Assembly: GCA_964020975.1 (NCBI GenBank)
Contig: CAXHWN010002752.1
Location: 198,501 to 262,500, forward strand
From: Hermodice carunculata
Lineage: Eukaryota; Annelida; Polychaeta; Eunicida; Amphinomidae
Length of the DNA: 64,000 nucleotides
Direction of reading: 5' to 3'
Positions 1-12,849 of this stretch are shown here, in pieces (position 1 is the stretch's first letter; each line of letters opens with the position of its first letter). The translations under genes were made by a program, and so were the position numbers. Below the pieces are notes generated by a model. The model did no database searches. It had not been told where the DNA came from and worked only from the letters and a program-made list of their open reading frames with translations.

Positions 1-239
1 TTTACAATATCGACATGTTATGGTCTCACTACTATTGGTGGCGCCACCTTTAGTATTATGCAATATACATGTATGGGTCAAAATGTAAGAGTCTTGTGAC
101 TGCTGTAGCCTCCTTAATTTTTGATAGATCTTCATGAAATTTAGTTGTGGGATTGTGGAGGGGACCAAAATCTCAGGAGCGTATGTTACTAGTGGTGCCA
201 TCTGTAATTTGACAGAAATACACTGTATGCACATTAATT

Positions 240-560
240 TCCAGCCATAATGCGCAGGTTTGATGCCAGGCGATCACAGGGGACGTGAGGATCACATCAC
301 TGTCACAGACAGGGCCAAACATTCATTTCTCACAAAAGTAGTGATTTTTGAGAAATTATGTTCACAAATGCCAAACTGGAGTTTATCTAGTACTTCCCGA
401 CCCATATATAGAGAAAATTTTCATCTGTCTTTAATAAGTACTGTCCATTTCCAAAATATTAGTAGCATCCCTCTTATCCCCACAGGTACCCACCTGTATC
501 TCGCCATATCCCGCCAAGCGAGACTAGGCAATCAGTTATGTAGTTCTGGTGGGAAATGAA
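240..560 (+). repeat. Short ~300-bp repeat inserted in R1
   Basis: This block interrupts R1 phrase order. It resembles 19840-20130: both carry 'agacagggc', a 'caaatrccaa' segment, 'attagtaryatccc', and finish with 'ccargcgagact'. It looks like a short interspersed element. No tRNA-type A/B box pair was recognised. Confidence 0.4.
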
Positions 561-1749
561 TATGCATATCTCCTATTGCAACCCAAAATATGTTTAAAGA
601 TATGAAATTCCATTTCTTGAAAAATTATTGAATTATACATGCTAAATTTATAAGATATATATAGGCCATGTTCAAAGCTAGTATATTGTATTATGTCAGT
701 GACCTTGACATATTGTTGTGAGGTTACCATGCCTGTAAAGCTGAAAGAGAAAATCTTGTAATGGTAAGGTGTAGCTTGGATATCAATTGCAAAGAGAATT
801 GAGCCTCCCGATCAAAATTGCACTTGACTACATTGTACATAAAACTGTACTAGGTGACCTACTTTTTGGGTCACTATGACCCAGTGATTATGGACTTTTG
901 GCACATGTCCAAGTTTATTGTTTTTCTTCAATAACTCGTAAAGTTATTACCCTATTTGAACAAACAGACCATGTGTGGAAAGCTGGAAGCAGGACACATA
1001 TTTTGAATGCAACAATTTTTTATCCGAATTGAAAATGAAGGTCAAATGGCCAGTTAAAGTATAGGGGTCATCTTGTGAATGCCCTGCGCCCCACAGTTTT
1101 TTAGTCAGGCCCGTTGAACTTTTAGGTGAGGACTTATAAAGTGTACGGTACTTTTCTCCAATCCTTTGGTTTCCTCCACCAAACATGTTGGTAGGAAAGT
1201 ATACGCCAACATCTGTGCCATGGAGAGTGATTAATGTAGACTTGGCCTGCTTCGCAACCCATGTTAAAGATATGGGTCTACACTTTTTTAAGTGTATGAA
1301 AATATTTATCGATATCAGTGTTGGTGGTGCCATAGTATTGTGTAATATATGGGTCAAAATATAAAAGTCTTGTGACCATGCAGTGCAGCATCCTTTATAT
1401 GAATCTTCATGAAATTTAGTGGGATTGTTGAAGAGGTCAATTTTCTCGGTTGTTTGTGATACTAGTGGTGCCACCCATACTTTGATAGAAATTATGAGAA
1501 AAATGTCTTGAAAGATACAAAATTCCACATCTTAAAAAGTGATTGAATTAGACATGCCAAATTTATAGGATATAGAGATCATGTTCTATGCTAATACGTT
1601 GTATAGGATTAAGTGACCTTGACCTCTATTTGTTAGGTTGCTAGACCTGTTAAGTTGGAAAAGGTGATTTTGTGATAGTAGGATGCAGCTTGGATATCAG
1701 TAGCAAAAGGAATTGACCTTCCAGCTCAAAATTGCACTTGACAACATTG

Positions 1750-1931
1750 TACAGTGAAGCCTGTTTAAAAGACCATCCCCAGGGCAAGCTAAAGAGTGGT
1801 CACATAAGGCAGGTGGTCTTTCAATGGAGGCGCAATAACATGGAAGGAATGGTGAAAGGGACTTTGGATATATGGTCTTACAGGGCAGGTGGTCTTTCAT
1901 CACAGTGGTCTCTCAAAACAGGTTCCAATAT
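1750..1931 (+). mobile_element. Mariner-like MITE (degraded)
   Basis: Left end TA-CAGTGAAGCCTGTTT, with several 'gaccaccTG/ggtggtctt' internal phrases. The right end 'aaacaggttccaatata' is a decayed inverse of the left. It is related to the better copy at 21401-21582. It sits inside R1. Confidence 0.5.
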
Positions 1932-2215
1932 ATAAAACTCTGCTTGATGACCTATTTGTTGGGTCACTTTGACTCAATGATTGTGACCTTGACCTTTTTT
2001 TCAAGGTTATTAAACACTTAAGAAAAGGACATTGAATCCAATATCGTAACAATGAATATGACGTATGTACCAAAAATGTGTGTCGTGTTGAAGATTGATA
2101 TTGCTTAATATGGATAGCCTTGATTAATTTTTCAAGGTCGTGGAGGGAATACATTTCAGGAAATGTTTTTTTCTTGATGGTGGTCAGCAGAGCATTAGAC
2201 CCATGAGCCTCTTGT

Positions 2216-3612
2216 ATTTAACTTACAGCCAATTTCAGATTGGGTATGCTGATGCTTGAATGAGAGGCCTTGATGTGAGCAATTTGATTGTAGAACCATG
2301 CATTATAACAATTCAGATGAGTTGGACCCTTGTCTTCAGTAACACTCTATGGGCTTAATGAAATTGGGGTTGGAGTTGGGTTTAGTTAAATGGTTCATGG
2401 TAGCATAATGAATGACACTCAGAGCTGATAAAGCAAGAAGGTTTTACAGGCCACAGCAATGATATTTTGTAAGAAAACTTTCGTCAATATGAAAGTTTAG
2501 TTTATGTAATGAAATGATAAATACCTGAAGAGATACCAGTTAAGTATAGTAATGATATAATTGGAGCAGCTTGAAATGGCTTACTGTCCAGATCATGTCC
2601 TTTAGGTGTAATATGTGACTACAGCAAAACACAGGCTGACCCCAAAGCTGTTATAAAGAGTTCAAGCTCTTGTTTTGTACAGTGGTGCATTCTCTTTTGC
2701 CCCCTCCTCCCCCCCCCCCCCATTATCAAATTGTGGTCTTTTAGAACAGGTGGTCTTTCAATGCAGTTGCATACCCAGATTCCCAAATTTTGCCTGATAC
2801 TGTGATTAAGCTGCTTTGATGCATGTTTAAAAAAAAAAAACCTATATCAAGAAAGTTTCATATTTGAGAAATCAAATAACGCCAGAGCATGTACCTTATA
2901 AACGAACTCAGAAAATAAGGCAAGGGTAAATCTTTGCATGATTTTGAGCTGTGGAGAACACTTAGGCTGTTCAGGCATTTATTGTAATGTGGACAATTCG
3001 AGTCACCTGCAAAATTAATTGACATTGTCCAGTGTTATTATGAGTTATGCGCCCTGTTATCATACCATGCCTTGATGGAAGGTAGGCAGAATATCCATGC
3101 ATTTATGTGTTACAATCACAAAGAGCTTATAGGAGGTTAATGTCATACATAGGCTAGCCTCATCAGCTACGTGTAACCAAGTTGCGGTGACTGAGTATGC
3201 TTCATTTTCCGTGTGTGTGGCTTAGGCACATTTTCTATTCATGTATTGCCCGCCTCATTAACTTAATTCACCCTGGGGAGCTTCTCCTCCAGCTCATGAT
3301 CAGTGTGGGCGTGACCAAAACTTCTAGGCAGGTACGTGTACATATATTTATAAATTGGATTGATACTTCAGGTGTGCGGTGTCTTCATTCTGCTTGTTAT
3401 AGCACTTTGTGCAAATATGTGAACAGCATACATGTACATAGCCGTGCCATGATGTTATGATGTCTTTCAAGAGCATTGCACATGTAAATATATCATGTTT
3501 CTACGTGACTATTGATTACTTCATGTTTACACCTATGTGTAAAAAATGACTTGCATCAGCACGGAACGCGGCAAAATTCTTCACCACATTTATCTCCTCA
3601 AACGCTTTTTTT
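2216..3612. other. No gene seen
   Basis: AT-rich anonymous sequence. It contains a poly-C tract (about 2708-2720) next to a fragment of the 'gtggtctttt' MITE family (2677-2770) and a short poly-A (2829-2840). Open frames are short and without recognisable motifs. Confidence 0.5.
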
Positions 3613-3839
3613 TTAACTCTCTCCGTGCCAATTGCAACTTAAGTCCCACTACGTGTACTTAAAACAAACTGCTCTGAAGTATAAGGGTGCCAGAGCCATG
3701 CTCCTTGTACAAGTGTTGTTACATCGAATATAGTAGTCTAGGTCAACAGCTCTCCTGGGTGTGCATCGGGCTCATTGGGCCCAAAGTGTGCTGAGGAAAG
3801 CTGGCGGCTCCCTCCAAAACGTGGCAGTGAAAGAGTTAA
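3613..3839 (-). mobile_element. TTAA-flanked MITE, family T1 (piggyBac-like)
   Basis: Starts TTAACTCTCTCCGTGCCA and ends TGGCAGTGAAAGAGTTAA, giving inverted termini directly next to TTAA. TTAA target duplication is the hallmark of piggyBac-type transposition. The interior carries the family hairpin core ('gtcaacagct...' facing 'gaggaaagct'), in the reverse orientation to the copy at 61394. No coding capacity. Confidence 0.7.
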
Positions 3840-4667
3840 GTAACTATTTTTGTTGGAATTATTATACAAATTGTATATTCAAATTTGTAACAAAAAGAGC
3901 TTCCATCCAAATACCAACATGCCTTGTTTATATTACCTGGGCGTCCTTGCATGACAAGTCATGCTGCACCTTCTGCAGAGGCAGCTAGGGTTACCTCAGT
4001 CTTCATACAATGCAAAAAACCCCCAAAAAACTGACTGCAGTTTTTCGCTATTACAACAGGTAACGACCTGATTGATCATGGTAGATACATGTACGTGTAC
4101 CTCACAGTGCCATTTGCCGTGCTAGCGCAAACAATTTTAAGTGCGCTTTGTTTTCGAATGTTGTCCCGTAGGCACCATAAGAGGTATTGGTATAGGACAT
4201 ACAGGGCTGATATTAATCATACCAACACAATTGTTTTTCAGCGATCACTCTACCAATTCATTGAATGATTTCACAGTGGAATAAAAAGCACGCAGTGATT
4301 GGCCACAAAAATCATGAACTTGCATGAAAAAAAAAAGTGCCTCGTTAATTACAAGCCACTTGGGGTATAATAGAGTGTAGCCTACCCTTGTAGTATGCAT
4401 GGCTGAGTATTCGAGTGATAGATTGTGGAGGAAGCCAGGCAGGCAGGAGAATACTCGGCTACTGCTCTGAGCCCCAGCCAATCAATGATAGAACGGCAAA
4501 CAATGGAGGCCATTGCCGGGCGATGTCGTCGTTTTCACTTGTTGCCTCCATTTGGGACCGACTAGGGCCTCACTGTGGTGATTGCTGGCCCGTATGGTGT
4601 GGACTCAGGACCAAAATATTTACCCTAAGTGTGCTAATGCTGATGTACACATGTGCAACTTAATCCA
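3840..4667. other. No gene seen
   Basis: Anonymous sequence. 4420-4640 is somewhat richer in GC and CpG than its surroundings, but no exon or motif could be supported. Confidence 0.4.
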
Positions 4668-4907
4668 ACTAACACTTTCAATGCCATATTTTAGACTGAA
4701 TTAACAGCTACCCTAGGCACAGTGTGCCAAAAGCATGTCGAGGAAAGCTGTTGACCTGGACTGTTATATTCTATGTCAACTACAGGCATGCTGCTACTTG
4801 AATGAAGGATATCTTGTACAAGAAACCTAAACCTAGATCCCTCACTATAATTTACAGCTGTTCATTGTAAGTGATTTGACCTGAGTCACAGCTAGGTGTC
4901 ACTGAAT
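4668..4907 (+). mobile_element. T1 MITE, decayed
   Basis: Left end 'aacactttcaatgcca', hairpin core with 'gaggaaagctgttgacct', then 'gcatgctgctacttgaatgaa' as in the copies at 49174 and 61394. Right end 'gtgtcactgaa'. The TTAA ends are eroded. Confidence 0.55.
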
Positions 4908-6294
4908 AATTTCCGATCAAAGACCTGTTGTTTATACAATCAAAAGCTCAGCCAGAGATCAATAATAAACTGCAGACATTTTTTCCTCATGAATCAGGCT
5001 AGAAAGAAACAGATGACAAGCATTCCAAGAGGGTCGGTAAAGGGTTTCCCATACTGGCGTACTGGGGCTTTTTATTTACCGTACTGGCGTACTGGAAGCC
5101 CTCTTGTTTTACGTACTTCGTACTATCCAAAATTTTGAGAGATTTTTATTTTCCATACTGCGTACTCTAGAAAAATAATTATCTGTACCAGCGTACCGAA
5201 CCCCCCCCCCACCCCCTTCTTCCAAGGGTGTAGGAATTTATCACACTGCAAGTACAGCCTTAAAATTTCAGTTTGTTGTTTGGAGAACCATGCAGGGTTA
5301 ATGGAAACTCTCCTGGAGTGGCACCCCCCTGTTATTAGGATAGCTGTGTGAGGCACAGCAGTCCTGGAAAATTTTGACAGCAAAACATTCCCTTTGATAT
5401 GCAATAGGACTCTTAATTTCAAAATAATCTTTTCTCCCCTGGAAGCCTCATCGCTTTGATACTGGCATGTGTATGACAGCAGGGAGGAAGTCTGGCTGAT
5501 TGAAGTGAAGGGGGGTTCTGATTAGTGTGAAAAGACACATGTAATAATCTAATATCAGAAAATCAGAACATTAGTCGTCATTCCGAGCAGGCACCAGCTC
5601 TGGGCAATAGTGAAGGCTACTGGGGAATGAGAAAACCTGGTAATAAGTTCAGCATGTTAGATTGTTAGTAAAGTGGTAAATTACACCCTCTCATTTTGCA
5701 AGGCCACCCAGGTAGTTTGTTGTCAGGTGGAAAGATAGTTCATTTGTAACAGGTAAAATGTACCCAGGTGAATGCTTTGCTATGTAAGTGAGCTGGAGGG
5801 TGCTGAGCCTCATAATATGAGTATAACTGTCAGGGAATCTGAATAATGTTTGGCCTGTTTCAATAAAAAGGCAGCTACTGTTTACACAACAGGAAAACAA
5901 AGCCACGTTGTAAGCAGAATAAGTTCCATGTTTCTGGTAAAAACACTCCAGTACATGTATTATGTGAAACAATCCATTAATTGTTCAGAAGCCACCCCAC
6001 CCACCCACCCCCCCAAAAAAGAAAGAAATATAACTGTGAGTAATGATGAGATGTCCCGGGTTCAAAGTCAGGTCACTAGTGAAATGGCATAATTGTATGA
6101 AAATTGAGTAATACTATGCAAAATTATACAATACCAATACAAACAATATTAAACAGTATTATTCAATACTGGTTCATCTGTCAGTGGCTCTTAGCTCATT
6201 TCCTGCTAAATTGGTAAATATATATATATTTCAAAGACACCGAAACTAGTCGGACAAGCCTCTAGCTATTTTAGGCTCTAGAATCGTCTTTTAG

Positions 6295-6296
<2 letters not shown>
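4908..6296. other. No gene seen; GTACTGGCGTACTGG-rich patch
   Basis: 5040-5200 repeats the phrase 'actggcgtactgg' and ends in a poly-C tract. 5995-6015 is C-rich. No reliable exon was found. The rest is anonymous. Confidence 0.4.
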
Positions 6297-6371
<75 letters not shown>

Positions 6372-6378
6372 GTATATA
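6297..6378. repeat. (TA)n microsatellite
   Basis: About 80 bp of TA with two 'tg' interruptions, directly next to the foldback element that follows. Confidence 0.95.
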
Positions 6379-6384
6379 CACACA

Positions 6385-6603
6385 CACCAGTAACTTGTTT
6401 CGGCGTTAGTGGGTGCGTTTCGGCATTTCAGGGCGGTTCCCGGCATTACACAGCGTTTGCCAACATGAGACAGCGTTAGTCGGCATTTCCCAGTGTTTGT
6501 AACGCCGGCTAACGCTGTCTCATGCTGGCAAATGCTGTGTAACACCGGGAACCACCCTGAAATGATGAATCGCACCCACTAATGCCGAAACAAGTTACTA
6601 GTG
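6385..6603. mobile_element. Foldback MITE, ~100-bp arms
   Basis: Almost the whole 219 bp is one inverted repeat. The left arm begins CACCAGTAACTTGTTTCGGC and the right arm ends with its near-exact inverse (caagttactagtg). Only about 20 bp of loop (around 6485-6505) is unpaired. The repeated theme is 'CGGCRTT...GCGTT'. It abuts a (TA)n tract, which fits a TA-targeting element. A transcript would form a long hairpin. Confidence 0.85.
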
Positions 6604-7001
6604 ATATATTTAAACAATAATAATGAGCTGTGAAAATAATTTTGAGGGTGGAGGGTGTCATATTACACCACTGCTCAATAAAATGTCCTTTGATGATGAA
6701 CTGAGGTCAACCAGGTATACTGAGCATCACAATCGTGACACCCATTTGCACCCCCCCCCCCCCAGGTGCATTGCAAACAGGATTAAACTTTGCAGTTAGG
6801 CCCATTTGGCTGTTGTATTAATTGTCACATTACGCACGCAAGACTCAACACGTGAGTTGCACACATGGACGTTAGTTGCATGTACATTACACCCAAGTGT
6901 ATAAAGCATGCTCACACAGCTGTTACATTAGCCTCTGATGAGACACAATGGTGTTGAAACCAGTCAGAGCATTTTTGGAGAGGGAACTAGCAGTTTTAGC
7001 C
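6604..7001. other. No gene seen
   Basis: Anonymous sequence with a poly-C tract near 6751-6765. Its last 8 bases (6994-7001) are the left target duplication of the next element. Confidence 0.5.
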
Positions 7002-7408
7002 CCCGGGAGGGGGGGTACTCTGTATTTTTTTGGATAGGGGTGTGCAGCTCAGATTTCCACAAACCTACCCTTCATAAGGGCCCCCATTCCAAGAAATCCT
7101 GGACCTTTATTATGGCGGCCAGGTGGCCAATGTGATAGACTAGCAGCGTAATTATAATTATCACAGCATGCAACTTGATGGCGGGAAGCGAATGAAAGTG
7201 ATTGCCTTGACCGGGGGTCTTGATAAGGGCCGTTTGATTTTTTTACGACCTTAGTTAGGGGCCCTAGTTTAAATATTGGACCTTCGCTAGGGAGATTCTT
7301 GGCAAAATTGATATCTTGGTTAGGGAAAATGCATGCAAAAAGTTACCCTTCAGAGCGGCACATCCCCATTATGCTCGGTAAAGGGAGTACCCTCCCCCCC
7401 CCCCCGGT
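7002..7408. mobile_element. Small DNA element with 8-bp TSD (hAT-like size)
   Basis: The inverted ends are CCCGGGAGGGGGGGTACTC on the left and GAGTACCC plus a long C run plus GG on the right. The sequence TTTTAGCC occurs immediately before (6994-7001) and after (7409-7416), a perfect 8-bp target duplication. That length is typical of hAT-type and some other DNA transposases. No open frame encodes a transposase, so this is a non-autonomous copy. Confidence 0.75.
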
Positions 7409-7416
7409 TTTAGCCT

Positions 7417-8035
7417 TGCCCTCATCTGTATTTGCTTATATTGGTAAATACCCTGTAGCCCTGGTCATGCCACAGCTTCTGCAGCTTTGCAAGGGCAGTT
7501 GGAATATGATCATTCAACTTGCAAAAGGGAGTGTTGGTCGCGATGATTTGTGTAAGTTACCCTGTGGGTACCTCAAACTAACTGCAACAACCATCAAAAA
7601 TGATGGAAGCATGGTGCTTCATGCATGCTCAATTAAAGGCTGTACTGAGCCTTTAGCTCCAGTACTCGGAAGGCCCCCTAGGATGTAGCAAATATAGCCT
7701 GGATCTAGTCAGCTTTGTTTGCTGATGCTAATTAATCTGATTAGGAGAGTCACTTTACCAGCTGGGGGTCTCTTGGTTGTTGTGACACAGATTAGTGTAC
7801 AATTTACATCACTTTTCAGTCAGACTGCGGTCACCATGGGTCTGGTGATCTCAATCTTTTTTTTTCAGAGATACAAGTTAGGGTCCCTCCCACAACTTAT
7901 AGAATTTTGCATATAATAACACCAACAATTCTTGGTCCTACTTTGAAAAAAAACATGAACTTTTTCCATGCTGAAAATTCACAAAATTATGGCAGTAAGA
8001 GCTGCATGGGTTTACCATGTCCCGTAGGACTATAA

Positions 8036-8041
<6 letters not shown>
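7417..8041. other. No gene supported
   Basis: An open frame runs from the preceding element to 7688 on the + strand, but it has no recognised domain and begins in transposon sequence. I do not call it. Confidence 0.4.

Positions 8042-8092
<51 letters not shown>
8042..8092. repeat. (TA)n microsatellite
   Basis: Uninterrupted TA run of about 50 bp. Confidence 0.95.
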
Positions 8093-8095
<3 letters not shown>

Positions 8096-10251
8096 CTAAA
8101 TTGTATTGTGAAATTAAAATGAAAGATGATTTACATTATCACAATGTCAGTGCATGTTCATTCTGCACAAACATTAAGAAATGGGACACAGAGGAAATGC
8201 CATGCATGGAACATGAAGAAAATGCCATTTCCAGTGATAGTCAGTTCTCATTTACATGTATGTGACAATCAATGCCCATTCCCAGGACACTTGCACACAT
8301 GGCCCTCCAGTTTATCCTGGGTGACCTCAGTTGATGGGAGACCCTGGGAAATAGCCCTTCCATATACATGTAAGTGCTTTGACTGGTCACAGTCTGACCA
8401 CAGTGGACTTTGGTAAAAGCATATCATGCTATGAAAGCTCTCCAAACATTTCTGCATGAAAAAATGTGAACAATAGGTCAAAAGACAAGCAGTGAATTGC
8501 TTAAAGAGGGTGCAGATCAATAAATAAAGCACAGGTTGATTCAAATGAAGTGGCTTTGAACCTTTTGGTGGTCTTGAGCATTGATGCAGTTGCCTGCAAA
8601 AGTTTGATGTGCCGCCTGCTCGATCCGTTTACAGCACCCACCTTAACCCATAATCTTGAGGGAGGGCTGAGTCAAACAGCTTTCCATGGCATGGGTTTGG
8701 TGCTAGAAAAGGGTCCGCGACATAAGCTCAACGGACGAAAGGTTTTCATGACAAGATCCTGATAGGGCATAATGTACAATGGACAATATAAGGGCATAGC
8801 GACTCAATTGCTAAACGATTAGAAGTCAAAATGTTGAAAAATATCGACAAACTTTATTAAATGCCTAGGCTTGAAGTGAATTACCTTGCAGGTTCTCACT
8901 GAATGCTTTGCAACTTTGCTTCTGAGACTTCACACCAAAACCATGCTCTAAAATGACATCACATGAAAAAACCTCTCTGGCTGCATGCAGCAAGCTTCAG
9001 GGGGATCACACTTGATGAGAATGAAACATTTGAATACCAAGAAAATGGCTAGAAACTTGCTGTGTTTTATTGAACAACATTTAATGGACATATATTGCTA
9101 ATATTCATCTCATACATGTACATGTACATGAATATAAATATTTGAAAATAATACACATCAGTTCTCATGGTGCTCATGCAAAGTGAGCTTTTTACCCTAT
9201 CATTAATTTTTAAAGTTAGATATTTTACTGAAGATAAAGTGGAATTATATAATATATATATATATCAAAGAGCCATGGCAGCTCTGTGTATATATCAACT
9301 GAATGAATGATGGGAATGAATTATTATAAATTATAGCGCACATGATGAAAGAAGCATCTCACTGCACATCAAGGCAGGCACTTTGATTCACAGATTACGC
9401 TGATCAATTCCACATTTATAAACTACACATACCATGCATTTATTATCACTTGTATAAAAACCTGCGGGTTCTTTCAGACCTGTATCCACTATCCGAGCTA
9501 CCTTCTCCCCTAAGCTCCATCTTTCACTTAGCAGGGGCTCTTGGCAGGTCTGACTAGTGCTGCTACTTAATTCATAGCCTGGGGGTGACTTCAGTGTCTG
9601 ATACAAAATCCCTTTTCTGGGGCCCACCGCTGCCTACAACTAGTAACTGTATGGCATTGTATTTACATTTTCAGGTAATGCTCACTCTGGAAAATCCATT
9701 ACATATTGCTCATTACATTTATTTGACAAATTAACCTTCCCTTAACACTAATCACACATATATTGGATACTACCTCTTCAAAAATATCCAGTTGTTGAGT
9801 CCACAGGCACCTGGCTGCCATTTTGAAAATTGTCGATTTGGCACGCAATGGTTTGTATATAAAGATAGTATTGGGGACGATCATGGGGGGTTTATAATAT
9901 ATAACACCGAAAGTATATATTTTATAAATATTTCAGAGCATCAATAATGATATGATATATGCTGTGGCCATGATTCACTTTGATATCTAAATCCAATGTA
10001 TTTTTGTGCGACTGTCCCGCGATGCATTGCTCCATGTTCAAAAGGGTGCTCACCAACTGATTTGCCAGGTCAAGGTATTGTGTCGCATTTGGATTTTTAA
10101 CTTAAGATGACAACTGCTTCAGACATTACCAAGCATACAGATTAAAGTTAAGATAGTAAGCAATGTTTTAAAAGTACTTTGACGACCGTTTGCCCAGGTA
10201 AGTTGGAGAACAGACACTGGAACCGGGCGAAATAATGCGTTAACAATCACC
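8093..10251. other. No gene seen; hairpin-core fragment near 8640-8705
   Basis: Mostly anonymous. Around 8660-8700 'gagtcaaacagctttcc' and 'ggcatgggtttggtgct' match one arm of the hairpin core of the T1/T3 TTAA elements. A TACATGTA cluster lies near 9112-9130 and a short TA run near 9248-9264. Confidence 0.45.
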
Positions 10252-10625
10252 CATGGACCTATCAGGTCCATGGATCACCGAACAGCAGGGGCTATGCTGT
10301 AGCTTGTTTCACCAAACAACCATGGCTATGCGGTTTCCCCAGCCCAAGTTAACCCTCCAGACAAGCTGAAATAAAATGTTGTGTTTGAGTTGACTTAACT
10401 GCAAAATGACGGCACACAACAGCACTTTTTTGATAAAATCTTTCAACCAGGGCTACGCTGTTTCACGGAACAGCTGTGGCTATGGCTATGCTGCTATGTG
10501 GTTTCCCCGGCCCAAGTTAACCCTCCAGAGAAGTTTAAATGAAATGCTGTGTTTGAGTTGACCTTACTGCGAAATATAACGGCACAGGATGGCCACTGCC
10601 TCGAAAATCTTTCAGCTAGGGTTGA
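10252..10625 (+). repeat. Short palindrome plus two-copy ~170-bp tandem duplication
   Basis: 'CCATGGACCT' and its inverse 'AGGTCCATGG' flank three bases at 10252-10274. Then two diverged copies follow: 'ggtttcccc.gcccaagtta' begins near 10331 and again near 10499, each continuing through 'accctccaga' and 'tgtttgagttgac'. No coding frame is conserved between copies. Confidence 0.65.
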
Positions 10626-12849
10626 TCAATTCTCATTAGGGCAGGGCTGCTTGAAACATTTTTTTTTTTAATGTTTTGTAAAAATTATTTAGGTTTGTGC
10701 CTTTTCAGTGGGGTTTTGGCCTGAACCACGCATATATTTTTGTTCAACCTGCGGTAACTTGAACATTTGTTGAAACATGTTTGAAATGGATGTTCTTTCC
10801 CCATTTACACATTTCTTCCTTTGATGTCAGTTTAATTTGTTACCTGGGCACAGCCAGAGGTGCTTGTAAGGGAATGAAGAATAACAGCCAGCCCATGTCA
10901 ACTTATATTTTTTCCTTTCTATGACAGGAAGGAAACAGCCTGGCTTGACTCAGATTCATCTGCCATGGCTGGTGAAATACAAGAAAGTTTAGGGAATAAA
11001 ATGATGACAAACCAATGAGGTAGTGTGATATATATGGGTTTTTTTTTCATATCGACATTTTTTCAGCCTGGAGACACAAATTGTGCTTTTGTCAATTACA
11101 CAATTTGTCCAGTCTTGTTACCCATCTGTCAATTCGACCTATTGTCTGTTGACTTTTGTGTTGTGTAAAAGTGCCAAATCAGCCCATGCCAAGGATGACA
11201 GTTGACTGAGTCATGTTATCTTGATAATTGGCACCTACAATTCTCTTTCATTTTCTATTTCTGCTGACAAAAGGTGGCAGAGCTTATGTGATCACTCATG
11301 GCTGGCTGACTATAGGTGGCAGAGACAGTGATCACTCATGGCTGGCTGACCAGCATTCAGTCTGTCTGTCTGTAAACAATTTGCTTGTCAACATGAAATG
11401 TGTTTTGAGACAAGTATAATTCAGTGTCAGAAAGAATGAGACTAAGATGATTGTAGGTGTACATGCATTATAAATGTATATCATGTGATTTTTCTTATAT
11501 AACATGATAATCTGGCTGCCCTTAATCTTCAGTCTCAAGGTCACTGAGGACATAAAGTTAAGGACTCACTTATTGTTATCTTGGCACATGCAAAAATATC
11601 CATCAACGACAGGAATTGCACAAATAAGCTATGATTACCTGTGGAACAAAGTACCATCTGGTGGATAAATCAGACACTACAATGACATAAGCTTTATATG
11701 TTAACCCTTAAAGGGTCAGGTTATTTTTTATACCAGGAAAAATAAAAGTGACAATGTTCATTGAACACGGTGCAGTGGAAACAGTTTTCTTTGAAGCATA
11801 CCAAAACTATATATCATTGTGATGGCTGGAATGCCAAGTTTCATTATGTGCAATAAATTGCCAATAGTCACGTGACTGGTTGCCATGGCAACCACTTTAA
11901 TCACTCATAAATGGCAAAAAATCATTAAAAATCTGCTGAATTAGAGAACAAAGTATCTCTTCATTTTATGTGAAGCACCCTTCTCTCCAAATATGCATGG
12001 TATTTGGATAACTGGAGATACGAACTTTCAGCAAACTTCGAAAAAAATATAGATCACATGACCTGTTTCCATAGCAACGGTTTAAATATTGCCTGTATTT
12101 GGCTAAAAATTGGAAAAACTGCATTCTTTTATAGATCTGCAGAACCAGTAAGAAAGCAGCTACTTTGCATAATAGTCACCATAAGTATTCATAGATTATG
12201 TTTCAGGTTAAATATTCTGCAAGAAATGACAGAAATAAAATAACACTGCTGTACCTTTATGAAAAATTTGTGTTTTCCCCATTTGAATATGTTACCATGG
12301 AAACAAAGTGTGATTGGATTCACAATTATATATATATGATGCCTTATACTGAAAGTTAGTTTGCAAATGTGGATGACATGCATGCATACAATTTACATGT
12401 AATAATAGAGTTATTTATTTCAATGCAAAAGGCAAAGTAGGCCTTTGGTATTGGCTGCCTATCACAATCTCTGAGACAGACAACAATATTATCATGTGTC
12501 TGTCTGCTACCATGCTCCTTTCCTACCCTCCCCCCCCCCCCCCCAATCCGTGTAAATTGACTGAGTGCGGAGAAATGGTTTAGGTTCGAATGCATGGTTC
12601 CATTACTGGGCCAAGGCAAAAGGTCATGTTCATAAAGTTTATTGAACACAGGTTTGACAGGGAAACAGACTTGGGGATACTTGGTAAGAGCAGGCATTGA
12701 CTCAATCATTGAGTAACTGATGGGCTGAATGGCAATCTATTCCTATGCCTTTGCTTTGGGACCCACTGTGAAACCACATGGACTATGCATGGTCCACTGA
12801 TACGCTTGACATCTGTGGGCTCCAGCCTCATTAAAAACAAAATACTTAC
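10626..12849. other. No gene seen
   Basis: Anonymous sequence. 11290-11350 holds a two-copy 'atcactcatggctggctga' duplication related to the left part of R1. 11870-12310 has several 'ccatgg' and 'gcaac' phrases. A poly-C tract lies at about 12531-12544. Confidence 0.4.

Larger units (their letters stand above)
1..2215 (+). repeat. Dispersed repeat R1, copy 1 (left part cut by window edge)
   Basis: Non-coding dispersed repeat. Recurring phrases are 'actagtggtgccacc', 'gaccttgacc' with 'caaggtca', and 'gatcttcatgaaattt'. It ends near 2190-2215 with a GC palindrome (agacccatgagcct) followed by CTTGT. The same order of phrases recurs at 45852-47053, 50960-52666, in part at 55350-55893 and at 62160-64000. 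Short open frames inside it are not conserved between copies, so I treat it as non-coding. The element type is unknown. Short terminal hairpins suggest a non-autonomous DNA element. Confidence 0.7.

Noticed and set aside
7299-7688. 129-residue open frame
   Set aside because: It begins within a transposon end and runs through a poly-C tract, with no domain recognised.
12575-12595. tRNA B-box-like 'ggttcgaatgc'
   Set aside because: No matching A box or cloverleaf could be drawn around it.
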